Shown here in pieces: positions 23,075-33,879 of a DNA stretch of 64,000 bases (the first letter of the stretch is position 1; every line of letters begins with the position of its first letter). A program made the translations under genes and the position numbers. This stretch comes from Apodemus sylvaticus (Eukaryota; Chordata; Mammalia; Rodentia; Muridae): contig NC_067473.1 in the NCBI RefSeq assembly GCF_947179515.1, positions 124,731,909 to 124,795,908 on the forward strand, given 5' to 3'. The notes beneath the pieces are model-generated. The model was not told the DNA's origin and made no database searches. It was given only the letters and a program-made list of their open reading frames with translations.

Positions 23075-23326
23075 TTGTGGTGGTTTGAATATGCTTGTCC
23101 CAGGTGGTGGCACTATTAGGAGTCTGTTCCTGTTGGAATAGGTATTGCTTTGTTGGAGGAAGTATGTGAGGGTAGGCTTGAAGATCCTTCTCCTAGCTGC
23201 CTGGAAACAGTCTGCTCCTAGCTCCTACCTCTGAACTGTAAGCCAGCCCCAATTAAATATTGTCCTTTATAAGACTTGCCTTGGTCATGGTGTTTGTTCA
23301 CAGCAATGGAAACCTTAACTAAGACA
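23075..23326 (+). mobile_element. LTR, MT-like MaLR, sense
   Basis: The segments ggtggtttgaatatgcttg, gttggaggaagtatgtgag, cctagctgcctggaaacagt, tgtaagccagccccaattaa and the end ccttaactaagaca are a typical rodent MaLR LTR. It is about 250 bp, shorter than the usual MT LTR, so an internal part is missing. Confidence 0.8.
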
Positions 23327-23327
23327 C

Positions 23328-23922
23328 TGTTTTGGTCAGAGTTTCTACTGCTCTGATAAAACACTCAACCAAGAAGCAGCTTCAGAGGAAAGGATTTATT
23401 TCATCTTACACTGCTGGGTAACAGCATTACTGAGGGAAGTCAGGGCAGAGGCTGAAGGCAGGAATCTAGAGGCAGGAACTGAAGCAGAGGCCATGGAGGA
23501 ATGCTGCTTGCTGGCTTGTATAGCCTGTTCCCCTTACAACTCAAGATCACCTTCCCGGGGGTGAAAACACCCCTCAATAGACTGGACTCACCCACAGCAA
23601 TTATTATTCAAGAAAATGTATGACAGACTTATCTACAGGCAATCTAATCTGAAGGAAACATTTTCTCAACTGAGGCTCCTCTTCTCAAGTAAGTCTAGCT
23701 CAGGGGTTCTCAACCTTCCTAACACTGCCACCCTTTAATATGGTTCCTCTTGTTGTGGTGACCCACAACCATAAAATTATTTCATTGCTACTTCATAAGT
23801 GCAATTCTGATTCTATTATAAATTGTAATGTAAATATCTGATATGTGATGTTGTGACCCACAGGTTGATAACCATTGTTCTAGCTCATGTCAAGGAGACA
23901 AAACAAACAAATAACCAGGACA
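23328..23922 (-). mobile_element. LTR, ERVL/MaLR type, split by a hAT element
   Basis: This LTR lies head-to-head with the one ending at 23326. The left part runs from tgttttggtcagag to aagtctagct at 23700. The right part resumes at 23878 (tagctcatgtcaaggagaca) and ends ataaccaggaca. Without the hAT insert and its duplication the LTR is about 410 bp, like the solo copies at 4361 and 11971. Confidence 0.8.
23701..23877. mobile_element. URR1-like hAT-Charlie DNA element with 8-bp target duplication
   Basis: The ends are inverted repeats: caggggttctcaacc at the left and ggttgataaccattg at the right. The flanks gtctagct (23693-23700) and ttctagct (23878-23885) are an 8-bp target-site duplication with one mismatch, as expected for hAT. 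The body (gtggtgacccacaaccataa ... ttgtgacccacag) matches the rodent URR1 pattern. At 177 bp it is non-autonomous. Confidence 0.88.
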
Positions 23923-23999
23923 GTGCCCAGCACACTCAGTGAATTGAGGCTTATGCAGAGAATGTTTGCCCTTAGTTTTTCTTTGGCTTGTGGCATACA

Positions 24000-25420
24000 A
24001 GTACTCTGGAACCAAGCTTGGGTTAGTACTTTAAGTTTTTGTGATGCAAAAGCCTGTGTAGGTACAGTGGAATAGGCAGAGGAATGGCAAGGATGAAGAA
24101 AAACTACAACTTCCAAAAGTCCTTAAAGAGTCTATAAGTTGTCCTCTGAATGAACTGAGTTTGGATGCGTGTGTCTGGGCCCTGGACTTTTGGTCAGTAA
24201 GAGGATAACTTTGTGGCCTGCCTTTCATGTTACCACAGGCGAGTGGGTCATGTACAGAGTCCCAGAGTACTCCAGGACTCTATGGCATGTATCCAATGCC
24301 TTGGAGTTTGAGATTCAAAATGTACCTTCCAAAAAACTCCACCTTATCAAGAATTTACATATAGACCTGTGGGCCAAGTCTAGCCAATGTAGAAGTACAA
24401 ACCTTATAGAAAACATGCAGCCTGTGCAAGAGTCTCTGTGTGATGGACATAAATAATCTGAGGCATTGCAAATGATTAAAAAATTAATTAAGGTTATGGC
24501 TTGGCAGGATGCATCCTTTCTGTGAACACAGAACCTGGCTGGCTCATAGTTTCCATGTTACCCAACAGACACTTCCTGAGGTGCCTGGGCTTTAGCCCAA
24601 GTGGGAATGTGTTCCTCTTCCTCTCTGCTATTTCAGACAGGTTCTACACTAAAACTCAACAGGGCTGGTGGGTAGGCAGGAAAGGGAAGGCAAAGCAGGC
24701 CTTAATTAACAACCAATCTCTATGGCCATGACCAAAGCCAAAGACAATACTTTCTAACTCACACTTATAAATTAATGAGGGCTGCAAATCAATATTTAGA
24801 GCTTTATAAACTATTTAAGGAAGACTATATACTATCCCTGTATTTTCAGCAAGAATGAATCAAGTCTGTACAGCCTCTCAACTTACAAAACATTATAACT
24901 TCATGCACATCCTTGGAGAAAATCTAAATTCTAAACACTACGCTACATACTAGAAATGAAATGAAAGGATATAAATCTTTTTACATGGTAAGTATCAGTG
25001 TTCTGAAACTTTAATGGACAGTCTAGGAACATTAAATACAGATGCTAAAACCATACAGTGGGCCTGATATTCAAGATTCTAACCAGTATACAGGTGACTC
25101 TCCTGCACTGCAGTGTCTCTATAGACAGAGAAAATGATCCCATCTTTTGTAGAAAGGAGGCACTGTTAGTTCTGTGTAAATGAGGACGCCCTTTTGTGTC
25201 CTCTTAGAGGGAAAGCACTTGAAACTAAGCAAAAGACCACGACGGTAATGTCATTCTTTGAGGGAAATACAGACATTTCCACTGAGGGCAGTATCAGCCT
25301 CGAGTGCACAACCATCCTTTCTCCTTTGGAGGCAGAGTTTATAAAATCTTCATTTTGCTGTACAAAGTGCAGATATCTGCACAGTTAATGAACACAGACA
25401 TCTAGCTCACCTGGGTTGGC
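24000..25420. other. Unassigned intron
   Basis: I see no repeat family or coding similarity here. Open frames are short and overlap on both strands. Confidence 0.4.
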
Positions 25421-25479
25421 CTTGGCATCAAGGGCCTGAAGGCTCTGGCCCTTCCCTCTCTAGGCATCGGCGCCCAAAT

Positions 25480-25890
25480 CCTTCCCCTTCTCTAGGCTGG
25501 TCCACATGCTCTCTCTAACTTCATCAGGCTTCGTGCTGTAGCCCCTTAAACTGCTGCCCTCAGCATCGCATGGCTCCTATACTCATTCTTCCATTGGTCC
25601 CTCATCCCTACTACTACTTGTGCTCAGGATGTTATCTCAGTACAACAGGCTAGACCAAAGCTCTACTCATCCTGCTGTGTCAACAGGGAAATGCACACCT
25701 GCCCCTTTCTAACATCCTGTGTTCCCTTTACCAAGTTGTTTGATTTTGCATTAATTCTCATTTCTGGGCTATAAATTCTATATGGCAGTAGCATGACTGT
25801 TTTTATGCTCACCTGTGTTCCCTGAGGGCTGCCACAGTCTGTAAGGTACGGAGTGTCACTCAGTAATACTTTGTAGAATGTGTAAAGGAA
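25480..25890 (+). repeat. L2 LINE 3' end, sense
   Basis: The pattern of a C/T-rich body, then tgtttgattttgcattaatt, ttctgggctataaattctat, gctcacctgtgttccctgag and a diverged tail follows the L2 3' end. This family is an old mammalian relic. Confidence 0.55.
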
Positions 25891-25999
25891 CAAGCAGTGA
25901 CGGCACACATAAATCCCAGCCTGGGATGGCCCAGGATCCAGGACTGTAGATCCGGTCTTCAAGACATGACTCATAGCATTTCTTTCCACTCCATCAGTT

Positions 26000-27300
26000 A
26001 TACCAGCGTAACATATAACTATGCTACTTTGCCATGTATGTGTTCAGCACATTATGGTAACATTCAAAAGACTTCCAGCACTCTCTCTACTGCTCCTTTT
26101 CCCACGTGCCCTCCCCACCCTGTGAAAGTATTTACATATAAAAAGGATAATGAACCAACATCCTATAATTAGATGTTTCTCTGTACCATAAGTATGAGAC
26201 CAAAGAAGATACAAGCTAGTATTTATGATTATCTTTCAGCAAAAGTAATCAGTAGTCTTATTTTTCAGTTGAAGGAGATGAGAGTCATATAATTTGTAAA
26301 TGATGCAGGCATCAAAACATAGGTTTGTGTCCAACATCTATGCACTCAATTCCAGCAATAAAGTAAGTAGAACTTTCCTAACTCCAGCCTCCCCATCTTC
26401 AAATTCAGGGGAAAGGCAATGACAGCACAGGTTTCATTTGGTTACTTTCATTATCAACAGAGAACATTCCAGAGCAGAGTTTGCCAACAGAGCTTATCAC
26501 AACAGAAGGCTCCCAGGGCCCGCCAAAGAACAGGACTCCAGACGGTCTCGTTTTCTTCAATGACAAACATGAACTCTCCTCACCCTGCTTTATATCTCTG
26601 TCCCCCCAAAGTATACTGCTGGCAGCTGCTTTTCTGCAGATCTTCCAGGAAGCAAAACAATCCCATTATTGAACACTGACATCCCCTTTCTAATTAGCAT
26701 GCAGAGATATGCAGTCCGTAACTCCAGTTTGAAAGGTCACCCTGGCACTGCACTTCTATGCTGAAGGAAAAACCTTTGCAAAGCTCAAAGTGTAGAATCA
26801 GTGTCTTCTACCCAGGGGCATTTGTAAAACAGGCATGTTCAGAATCAGTCCTACTGAATAGTTCATCCATTGTAAACTCTCCCCCCAGGGAAGTCTCAAG
26901 GGTGCGTGCAATGGTAACAACCAGGATTGTAGAGCAAAAATGTCAGCAGGAAAAAAAATAGTAACAACAGGGATGGTTCTGTTGATTTATTTCAAGTAGT
27001 GTATCAAATAAATTAGCTCAGTGCATTAGAAAGTTGGCCCAAGGAGTTTACTTTTATATTCTCTGATTTGCTTTGATACCTTGTCTGTCCAAGAAAAGAA
27101 TGAGGAGCTGGTTTGAGCTACAAAGCTGAAACACTCCACTAATTAACTTCTGTGCCTTGCAAGGGAGGATTTTCAGGGATCGACTCTGTTGGGAGCATCG
27201 GCAGCTGTCAGTCAACAGTTATAGCTGGTGAGGGGACAGTTCCATGCTGAAGTCCTTGCCCACTCCCTAACCTGGTTCAAATAAATACAGTATCTCTTTC
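26000..27300. other. Repeat-poor intron block
   Basis: No transposable element was recognised between the L2 relic and the B1 fragment at 27303. The part from 26940 to 27240 has homeodomain-like ATTA cores (ctaattaact and an AATAAATTAG core) and is a candidate conserved element, by inference. Confidence 0.35.
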
Positions 27301-27302
27301 AT

Positions 27303-27395
27303 TCTTTCTTGAGACAAGGTTTTACCATGTAGTCCAGGCTAAGCTAAAACTCTGTTCCCCTTGCCTCCTTCTCTCTGGATATCAGACACCCAGTA
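27303..27395 (-). repeat. B1 SINE fragment, antisense
   Basis: The plus strand reads cttgagacaaggttttacca, then gtagtccaggctaagctaaa, an antisense B1 with divergence. Confidence 0.55.
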
Positions 27396-27675
27396 TTTAT
27401 TATCTTAGCAAATGTCAATACAATAGAAATAGATGACATAGATATGGATGATATAGATATAGATTTAGAAATAGACAAATAAAGACAAGAGGCTAGGATG
27501 TGTCCTAGGAGGTTGACTGTCACTTATCTCTTCTTTCCTTATCACAATGAATATGTCACCAACTCCAGCTCTTTGGTTACACGCACATCTCTAGGTTCAA
27601 CCTACTCATCACTACTATCACCTATGCAGGCCACAGCTAACCATAACACCAACTGCCAGATGAAATGCACAGTAG

Positions 27676-27678
<3 letters not shown>

Positions 27679-27747
<69 letters not shown>

Positions 27748-27772
27748 CGCGAGCGCGTGCGTGTATGTATGT
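27679..27772. repeat. (CT)n(GT)n(GC)n compound microsatellite
   Basis: About 19 CT units run into about 11 GT units and then into a GC-alternating tract ending in gtatgtatgta. The right two-thirds is largely alternating purine-pyrimidine. Confidence 0.97.
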
Positions 27773-27854
27773 AAAAGTGAGTTCATGATCATGTGTGCTA
27801 TGGCCCATTTTTGGCCCGTGTATGTGTGGGTGTTAGTCCTTGCCTTCCATCTTG

Positions 27855-28065
27855 TTTTGAAACAGGGTCTCTATTATAGTCATTATTGTGTACTCTGGGT
27901 TAACTGGCCCACAGGCTTCCTCCAAAGGTTCTCTCATCTTTGTCTTCCATCTCACTACAGTGCCCAGCGTTTAGGAGGATTTGTGCTACTGTATTAAGCT
28001 TGACAAGTATTCTGGGGATCCAAATTCAGCACAAGGTGTCTTTGCTATACAAAGTTGGCAAGGAA
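27855..28065 (-). repeat. B4-like SINE, antisense
   Basis: A segment resembling ttgagacagggtctct starts the repeat. A diverged B1-like middle follows, then a tRNA-like part (attctggggatccaaattca). This order fits an antisense B4. Confidence 0.4.
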
Positions 28066-28324
28066 GGAGAAAGAGATTCTTCTATAGGACTTTTAATTCT
28101 CCCTGAAGAAGATTTTATTCAAAATGACACTGAAATAAATACAGTGGCCAGCAGCCACAGTGGTTAATTTAAAAATTCTACTTTAAAAACTTATCCTAGA
28201 TATTCTTTTTAATATTGTGTATACATGTCTATTCCCAAAAGGATCAGAGACATCAGATCTCCCTTGAACTGGAGTCATAGGCCATTGTGAGAAGCATGAC
28301 ATAGATGGTGGAAACGTAACTTGG

Positions 28325-28382
28325 GTTCTCTGTAAAAATAGTAATTGTTCTTAACCACTGAGCCATCTCTCTAGCTCCAATG
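28325..28382 (-). repeat. B2/B3 head fragment, antisense
   Basis: The segment gttcttaaccactgagccat followed by ctctctagctcc is the antisense terminus of a B2/B3 SINE. The rest is missing. Confidence 0.7.
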
Positions 28383-28795
28383 TGTGAACTCACTGGAGCT
28401 GCAATGTCATGCACAAAACCTGCACAAACCGAAGCCAGAGCAAATGCCAGCAAGGAGGGAGAGCTGGGCACCAGGTCTCAACCCTAACTGTGGACCTGCT
28501 GACATTTGTTAGCTGTTGAGAGAGAGAATATCTACTTTAAGAGAGGAGCTCCTAGTTAAGTTTACCAGTCTCCAGTGGAAGATCACACATCTCAATACAA
28601 ATTGGTCTTCAGGGTTGGGGAATAAACACAAACTTGTGTAGTAGGGAAGGTGGGACTGCCCTGGGAAGAGTTGAGAGTAGGTACTGAGTATGATCAAAAT
28701 ACATTATATGAAACTCTGAACAAAGTGATAAAAAAGAAGAAAAAAACACCACAAAACTTCAACTATTCTGGGACTTGAGATGGCTAAGCATTAAA

Positions 28796-29020
28796 AGCAC
28801 TTGTTCTGGAGCTGAAAAGATGGCTCAGCAGGTAAGAGCATTCACTGCTCTTCTAGAGGTCCTGAGTTCAATTCCCAGCAACCACATGGTGACTCACAAC
28901 CATCTGTGATGGGATCTGATGCCCTTTTCTGGTGTGTCTGAAGAGAGCAACAGTGTACTCATATACATAAAATAATAAATAAATCTTTAAAATAACAACA
29001 ACAAAAGAGCACTTGTTCCT
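28796..29020 (+). repeat. B2 SINE, sense, with target duplication
   Basis: The B2 body (28808-29005) contains ctgaaaagatggctcagcag, ttcaattcccagcaaccaca and ttctggtgtgtctgaagaga, with AATAAATAAA in the tail. The flanks agcacttgttc (28796-28806) and agcacttgttc (29010-29020) are the target-site duplication. The surrounding sequence (gagatggctaagcattaaaa before, gcagaggtc after) suggests that it landed in an older related SINE. Confidence 0.92.
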
Positions 29021-29099
29021 GCAGAGGTCTTTTAATTCTCCTTGAAGAATTTATTGTAAAAACAATTATTTTAGAAAATAAATAATGACATAGAAGTAA

Positions 29100-29250
29100 T
29101 AAAACTGCTGTTCTTACAGAGGGACTATCATTCAGTTCCTAGTACCCATACTAAGTGGCTGGCAACCTCCTGTAACTCATGGCCTGCTCTGGACTCCATG
29201 GGCATCTGCACTTGGGCACATATGCACATACATAACATTCAAAAACTGGG
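29100..29250 (+). repeat. Old B3-like SINE, sense
   Basis: A diverged B3 body includes ctgctgttcttacagaggga, cctcctgtaactcatggcct and tccatgggcatctgcacttg, ending in acatatgcacatacataaca. Confidence 0.6.
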
Positions 29251-29861
29251 AAGCAAATCTAGAGAAGAAATCCAACCCTTCAGTCTGAAGAGCCCCAGTG
29301 GGTCAGTGGCTACTGTATGCGAAGTCGGAAATACAGTGTGGTGCACTGAACAAGGCTCTCACTGGTTTGGGGAAGCTGAGCCCGGCTGCTTCACTCCCCA
29401 TCCACAGTGGTCCCTCTAACCTCCTCTGTCCTGAATACAGTCAAGTCTGCTTTCAGGTCCTTGGGTGCTGATGACTGGGCTCTGCTGCTGTCTCGGAGCA
29501 CTTCTGACCTTTTCCACAGGCTCCTCTGTCACAGCCGGAGCCAGCGGCTGCTACAGACTTCCAGAGCACGCTGCAGGCGCCCTTTCAGGAGGCATTGTGC
29601 TGTTCTTTTGTACTAGAGCCTGAGAGGTTCTAGACCGAATCACATGACTTTCTTGCCTTGTTTTGGCACTGGGGCAGTGGGAGGTGCATGTACATGAGGG
29701 AGCAATTTGTTCAAATCGTGTGGCTGAGAAGCAAACAGAGGAGGGAGAAACCAGGCTCCCAACAGCCCCTTCAAGAGCATATAACATACAACTTCCCAAG
29801 AGCCTTCTAACTATACTGACTCCATTCTTTTTCTTTTTTTCTTTTCTTTTCTTTTTTTCTT

Positions 29862-29998
29862 TCAAGACAGGGTTTCTCTGTATAACTCTGGCTGTCCTGA
29901 ATTCACTCTGTAGACCAGACTGGCCCCTGAACTCAGAAATCCACCTGCCTCTGCCTCCCAAGTGCTGGGATTACAGGCGTGTGCCACCACTGCCTGCC
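29862..29998 (-). repeat. B1 SINE, antisense
   Basis: An antisense B1 near consensus shows caagacagggtttctctgta, tcctgaattcactctgtaga, ctgcctctgcctcccaagtg and ctgggattacaggcgtgtgc. A T-rich tract to the left is the antisense tail. Confidence 0.95.
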
Positions 29999-30016
29999 CC
30001 CCCCCCTTTTTTTTAA

Positions 30017-30192
30017 AGATTTATTTATTGCATGTGTACAAGTACACTATGGCTGTCTTCAAACACACCAGAAGAGGGCATCAGATCTCATTACAGATGG
30101 TTGTAAGCAACCACGTGGTTGCTGGGAATTGAACTCTGGACCTCTGGAAGAGTAGGCATTGCTCTTCACCTCTGAGCCATCTCTCTAACCTG
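30017..30192 (-). repeat. B2 SINE, antisense
   Basis: The antisense B2 shows agatttatttattgcatgtg, caccagaagagggcatcaga, tgctgggaattgaactctgg and the terminus tctgagccatctctctaacc. Confidence 0.95.
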
Positions 30193-30194
30193 AC

Positions 30195-31870
30195 TACATC
30201 TTGTAACAGTTCTGCCACTTCCCAACAGCACCAGGGGCTAGGAAACAAGCCTTTCATGTAGCTCTTGAGGACACTTACCTGAACAAAAGCAATCAAATAC
30301 AGTTATTTTTAATGAAGTATTTGAAGACTATGCCGTGTGGTCTGTTTTGTTCTCAAGGAGGAGAGCTGTTTCTGCTCATAGTTTTAGAGGACTTGGTTCA
30401 CAGCGTGGTAGACCCGGAGGAAAAGAGAAAGTTTAGAGTGTTTACAAGACAGGACACTGTCTTGTAAAACCAGGCTCTGCCTTTCTGTAATGAGAGACTA
30501 GAAGACATTACAGATGGTAAAAAAAAAAAGGTGGGGAAGAGCCTGGGAAGTAAATCCAGAGACTCACTGGCAGATCCACTGCTTACTGGAAAACGGGAAT
30601 ACACTGTGCAGCAATTTAGGTAAGCCTGTGCATACATGTAAGAGCGAATGCTGACTGGGAGCAGACCGGCGTCAGTCTCGCTAAGGCGTTTCCAAAGGGG
30701 AAATGGAGACTCCAAGCATAAAGTGACTTTTCAGAGGGGACACAGCTCTGCAGCATGGGGTGGAAACTGGGATTCAAGCAGTGGGATGGCAAGGCTGCCC
30801 GCTCCTGAGGGTCTCCCCCCAGACACAGCCACCACAGTGAAGGGACACTCCAGGTGTGACAGGTGAGAATCAGGCCTTTGGGGATCTAGTAGCATTACTC
30901 CTAGGGCAATATCTGGCATTTAATAAAAATTCCATTTGCTTTAGCTTGTGAAAGTCAAACTCTAGCTGGTTGCAAAAAATGAAGAGCCTTTTCATACGGG
31001 TGTGAAATTAAGCTGGTAAAAGGTCAGACAATGCAGAGCAAGCACAGGAAAATGCATAAAACGTGGAAAGGACTGACGTGGCGTATGAGAAGATTTCAAT
31101 TCCAAAATAGCCAACCAGAATTCATAGAAACAGAAGAGATTCAGGGATTTTCTGAAAAATATTTACTTTCTTTCTGCTGGGCAAGGAAGTCAGAGTGCAG
31201 CATCATCAAGTTGCCTGATATGTCCAGGGTGCCCTTGTGGGTTTGGAAGAGACTGCCAGGTCTGAGCAGGGGGCAACTCCCGACTTAGTGTCCCAGAGCT
31301 GCTATGAATACCTTCCATTTAGCCTGAGATCCCCTTCAGAAGCTTTAGTCACAGTGCAGGTGCCATTCCTGTACCGATGACAGTAAACAAGAAAAGGAAC
31401 CTGCTCTACCTATGTGTCATTTGTCACATAAGCATTGAGTAAACTAAGTTTATTTCTCTTCTCTCATACTAAACCCCTGTCTAAAGCCTAAACTTTTCCT
31501 TCTACCCCCAATTCCTCTACCTATGCCTCTAAAGATGCAAATGTATGGGGTGGACATGTAGGAACTAAGGCTCCCAGATTCAAAGAATAAATTATTCCAG
31601 GTGAGGACAGTCACTAAACAGAGTTCATACTTGCTCCGCAAAAAAAGTCACTGAGTTATTAGAGTCACACAGACACTAAGTCCTTGAGTCTCTCTCTCAG
31701 CCCCTTTCTATTCTTTATTGATTCTCAGACCTTAGACATGCAACCCAGAAGCTACCCAGACATACTCCCTCCTAGGAGCCTAAGCCAAAAATAATTAACA
31801 ACACCAATGCTCCTGCTCCTCAACATGACAGTATTTCTATGTTCACACTTAGCAAATGATTAAGACTTAA
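30195..31870. other. Unassigned intron
   Basis: No repeat or gene was recognised apart from short A runs. Confidence 0.4.
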
Positions 31871-31872
31871 AT

Positions 31873-31985
31873 ACTGGCACTGTGGCACACACCTGTAATT
31901 CAGGACTTAAGAGTCTGAGATAGGATGGGTTTCATGCTAGCCTGAGCTACATAGATGACCATCTTAAGCAAAACACAAACCCCCA
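31873..31985 (+). repeat. Diverged B1 SINE, sense
   Basis: The segments ctggcactgtggcacacacc, tgtaattcaggacttaagag and tagcctgagctacatagatg follow the B1 body with many changes. Confidence 0.6.
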
Positions 31986-32224
31986 ATCCAAATAACTCCT
32001 AAACTGTCAGAGGTATATTCAGTATTTAGAAATAAACAAAAGGTAGGAAGAAAATGTTCCTTCCTTTCCCTTCCAAAGAATAGCAAAACAAAAGCTTTAC
32101 TCTTGAGGGTCATGATCTTCATTTGACTTATTGTCACTGTCCATAACATTGCTATTACTACATTAAAAACCACACTGCCCTTAATATAACAATCTGCCTC
32201 TCTAGAAATTTATTAGTATAGAAT

Positions 32225-33830
32225 TTTATGTGTTTTGATCATATTTACCCCCATACATCAGCCCCCCCCTTAGTTATCCTCCACTTCCCTATATACTCAA
32301 CACGTCTCAATTGTAAAAATCCACTGAGTCTTCTTTGTACTGCAAACCTATTCTTAGATGTATGGCCTTCCACTGGGGCATGTCCATGGACCAGGGGCAA
32401 CAGGCTTAAATCTGATTATTCTCCATCAGTTGCCAACAGCTCTTCAGCTAGGGGAGCTCTGCTTGCTTCCCTTCTCCTGTCTGAGATTTTATCTGTCTTA
32501 AGCTTGTACAGGCCTTCCATGTAAGCGGGAACAATCACTCTGAGTTTGTATGTGGAACAGCCCTGCTGTATCCAGGAAACACTTTCCATGTAGTCGCCCA
32601 CCAATGCTGGTCTTTACAATCTTGTAGCTCGCTCTCCTACGATGATCCTGAGCCTTCTATTTTAGGAGCGAGCATTCTTCAGTCTCTTATTCTCTGCACG
32701 TAAACCATTTGTAGATATCTGCATGTTAACTGCTGTCTACTATAAACAGGAGTTTTTCTAATGAGGCGTGAGAGATGTAGTAATCTATGGGCATATAGTA
32801 AGTCTGCTTAGCAAAAGACTAATAGTAGGTTCTCCCCTAGTGCCTATGATCTGACGGTATGGGTTTCATCTTGTGAGGAGGGACTTAAATCCAATTAGAA
32901 AGTGATTGGTTACCACCATGATATTGATGCCACTATTACCCCAGTGGACATGCTTTTATAGGCCAGTTATTACTTTTGCTATCAGAGTATGGATAAGACT
33001 GATAATTCCTTTCCTCCTCTAGTAGCATAATGCCTTCCAGCACTATGAAAGCTACCTAGTTGAGAAGAAACTTCCAGGTGAGTGCCAGCTTCATTTTCTA
33101 CATTCTTTGACTCAAGGATATAGTTTCTCCACCAATACAGTTTTATCATCTAGAGGATAACCAGTAGCAATTGGCTATATCTTGCAATGTTTGAGCATCT
33201 ATGTAACCTAACTGGCCCAAAACCATCAAAACAGGTAACCCATTCCAGGCAATGAGCTTTTTATTTGTTAGCCTATGGTCTAATGGGGCACTGTCGCCTC
33301 ATTGCAGGGTAATTCCATTCTTTTCATATATGTGCATGTACATATTTTAGGAAGTTTCTATAGTGGTAGGACTCCATATGACTTTTCTCTGGAACAACAT
33401 TGGTATTATTTGTCTCTCTCTGGTTCACTCCTCAACCCTGTCCTACTATACCCAACCTCAGGTTAACTCTTCCTGGTCCATTATTACTATTTAGCCCTTT
33501 ATATCATTGAGTTCTAGTTCTTGTCCCTTGAAAGCTCTTATCACTGCCTCTTACTAATTTCCTGACATCTATGGATATGCCAAAACAAGCACACATAAAC
33601 AAATCTGAAGATTCAAAAGTAACATCCACAAATGAAAGAAAATATGTGATGTTTCTTTCTGGGTTACTGCACTCAGAATGATTGTCTCCAGTTCTGTTTA
33701 CCTGTGGACTTCCTAATTTCACTTTTCTTAAAAGCTAATATTTCATTGAGTAAATATATCACATTTTCGTTTTTTTAATCAAATCTTGATATAACTTTGG
33801 AAGGCCATACACTGTTCTCTTCCTTTTCTT
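32225..33830 (-). mobile_element. Antisense rodent L1: 3' UTR and ORF2 C-terminal end
   Basis: The left end (tgatcatatttacccccata) and the middle (tcatcttgtgaggagggact, taaatccaattagaaagtga) match the antisense Lx-type L1 3' UTR. Around 33640-33710 the sequence ctttctgggttactgcactc and agaatgattgtctccagttc is the reverse complement of the last codons of ORF2. The frame is decayed. Confidence 0.7.
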
Positions 33831-33879
33831 TTAACTTTTCAGTTTGGGGGGGCAGGAATACAAACTTCTAAAGTATGTT

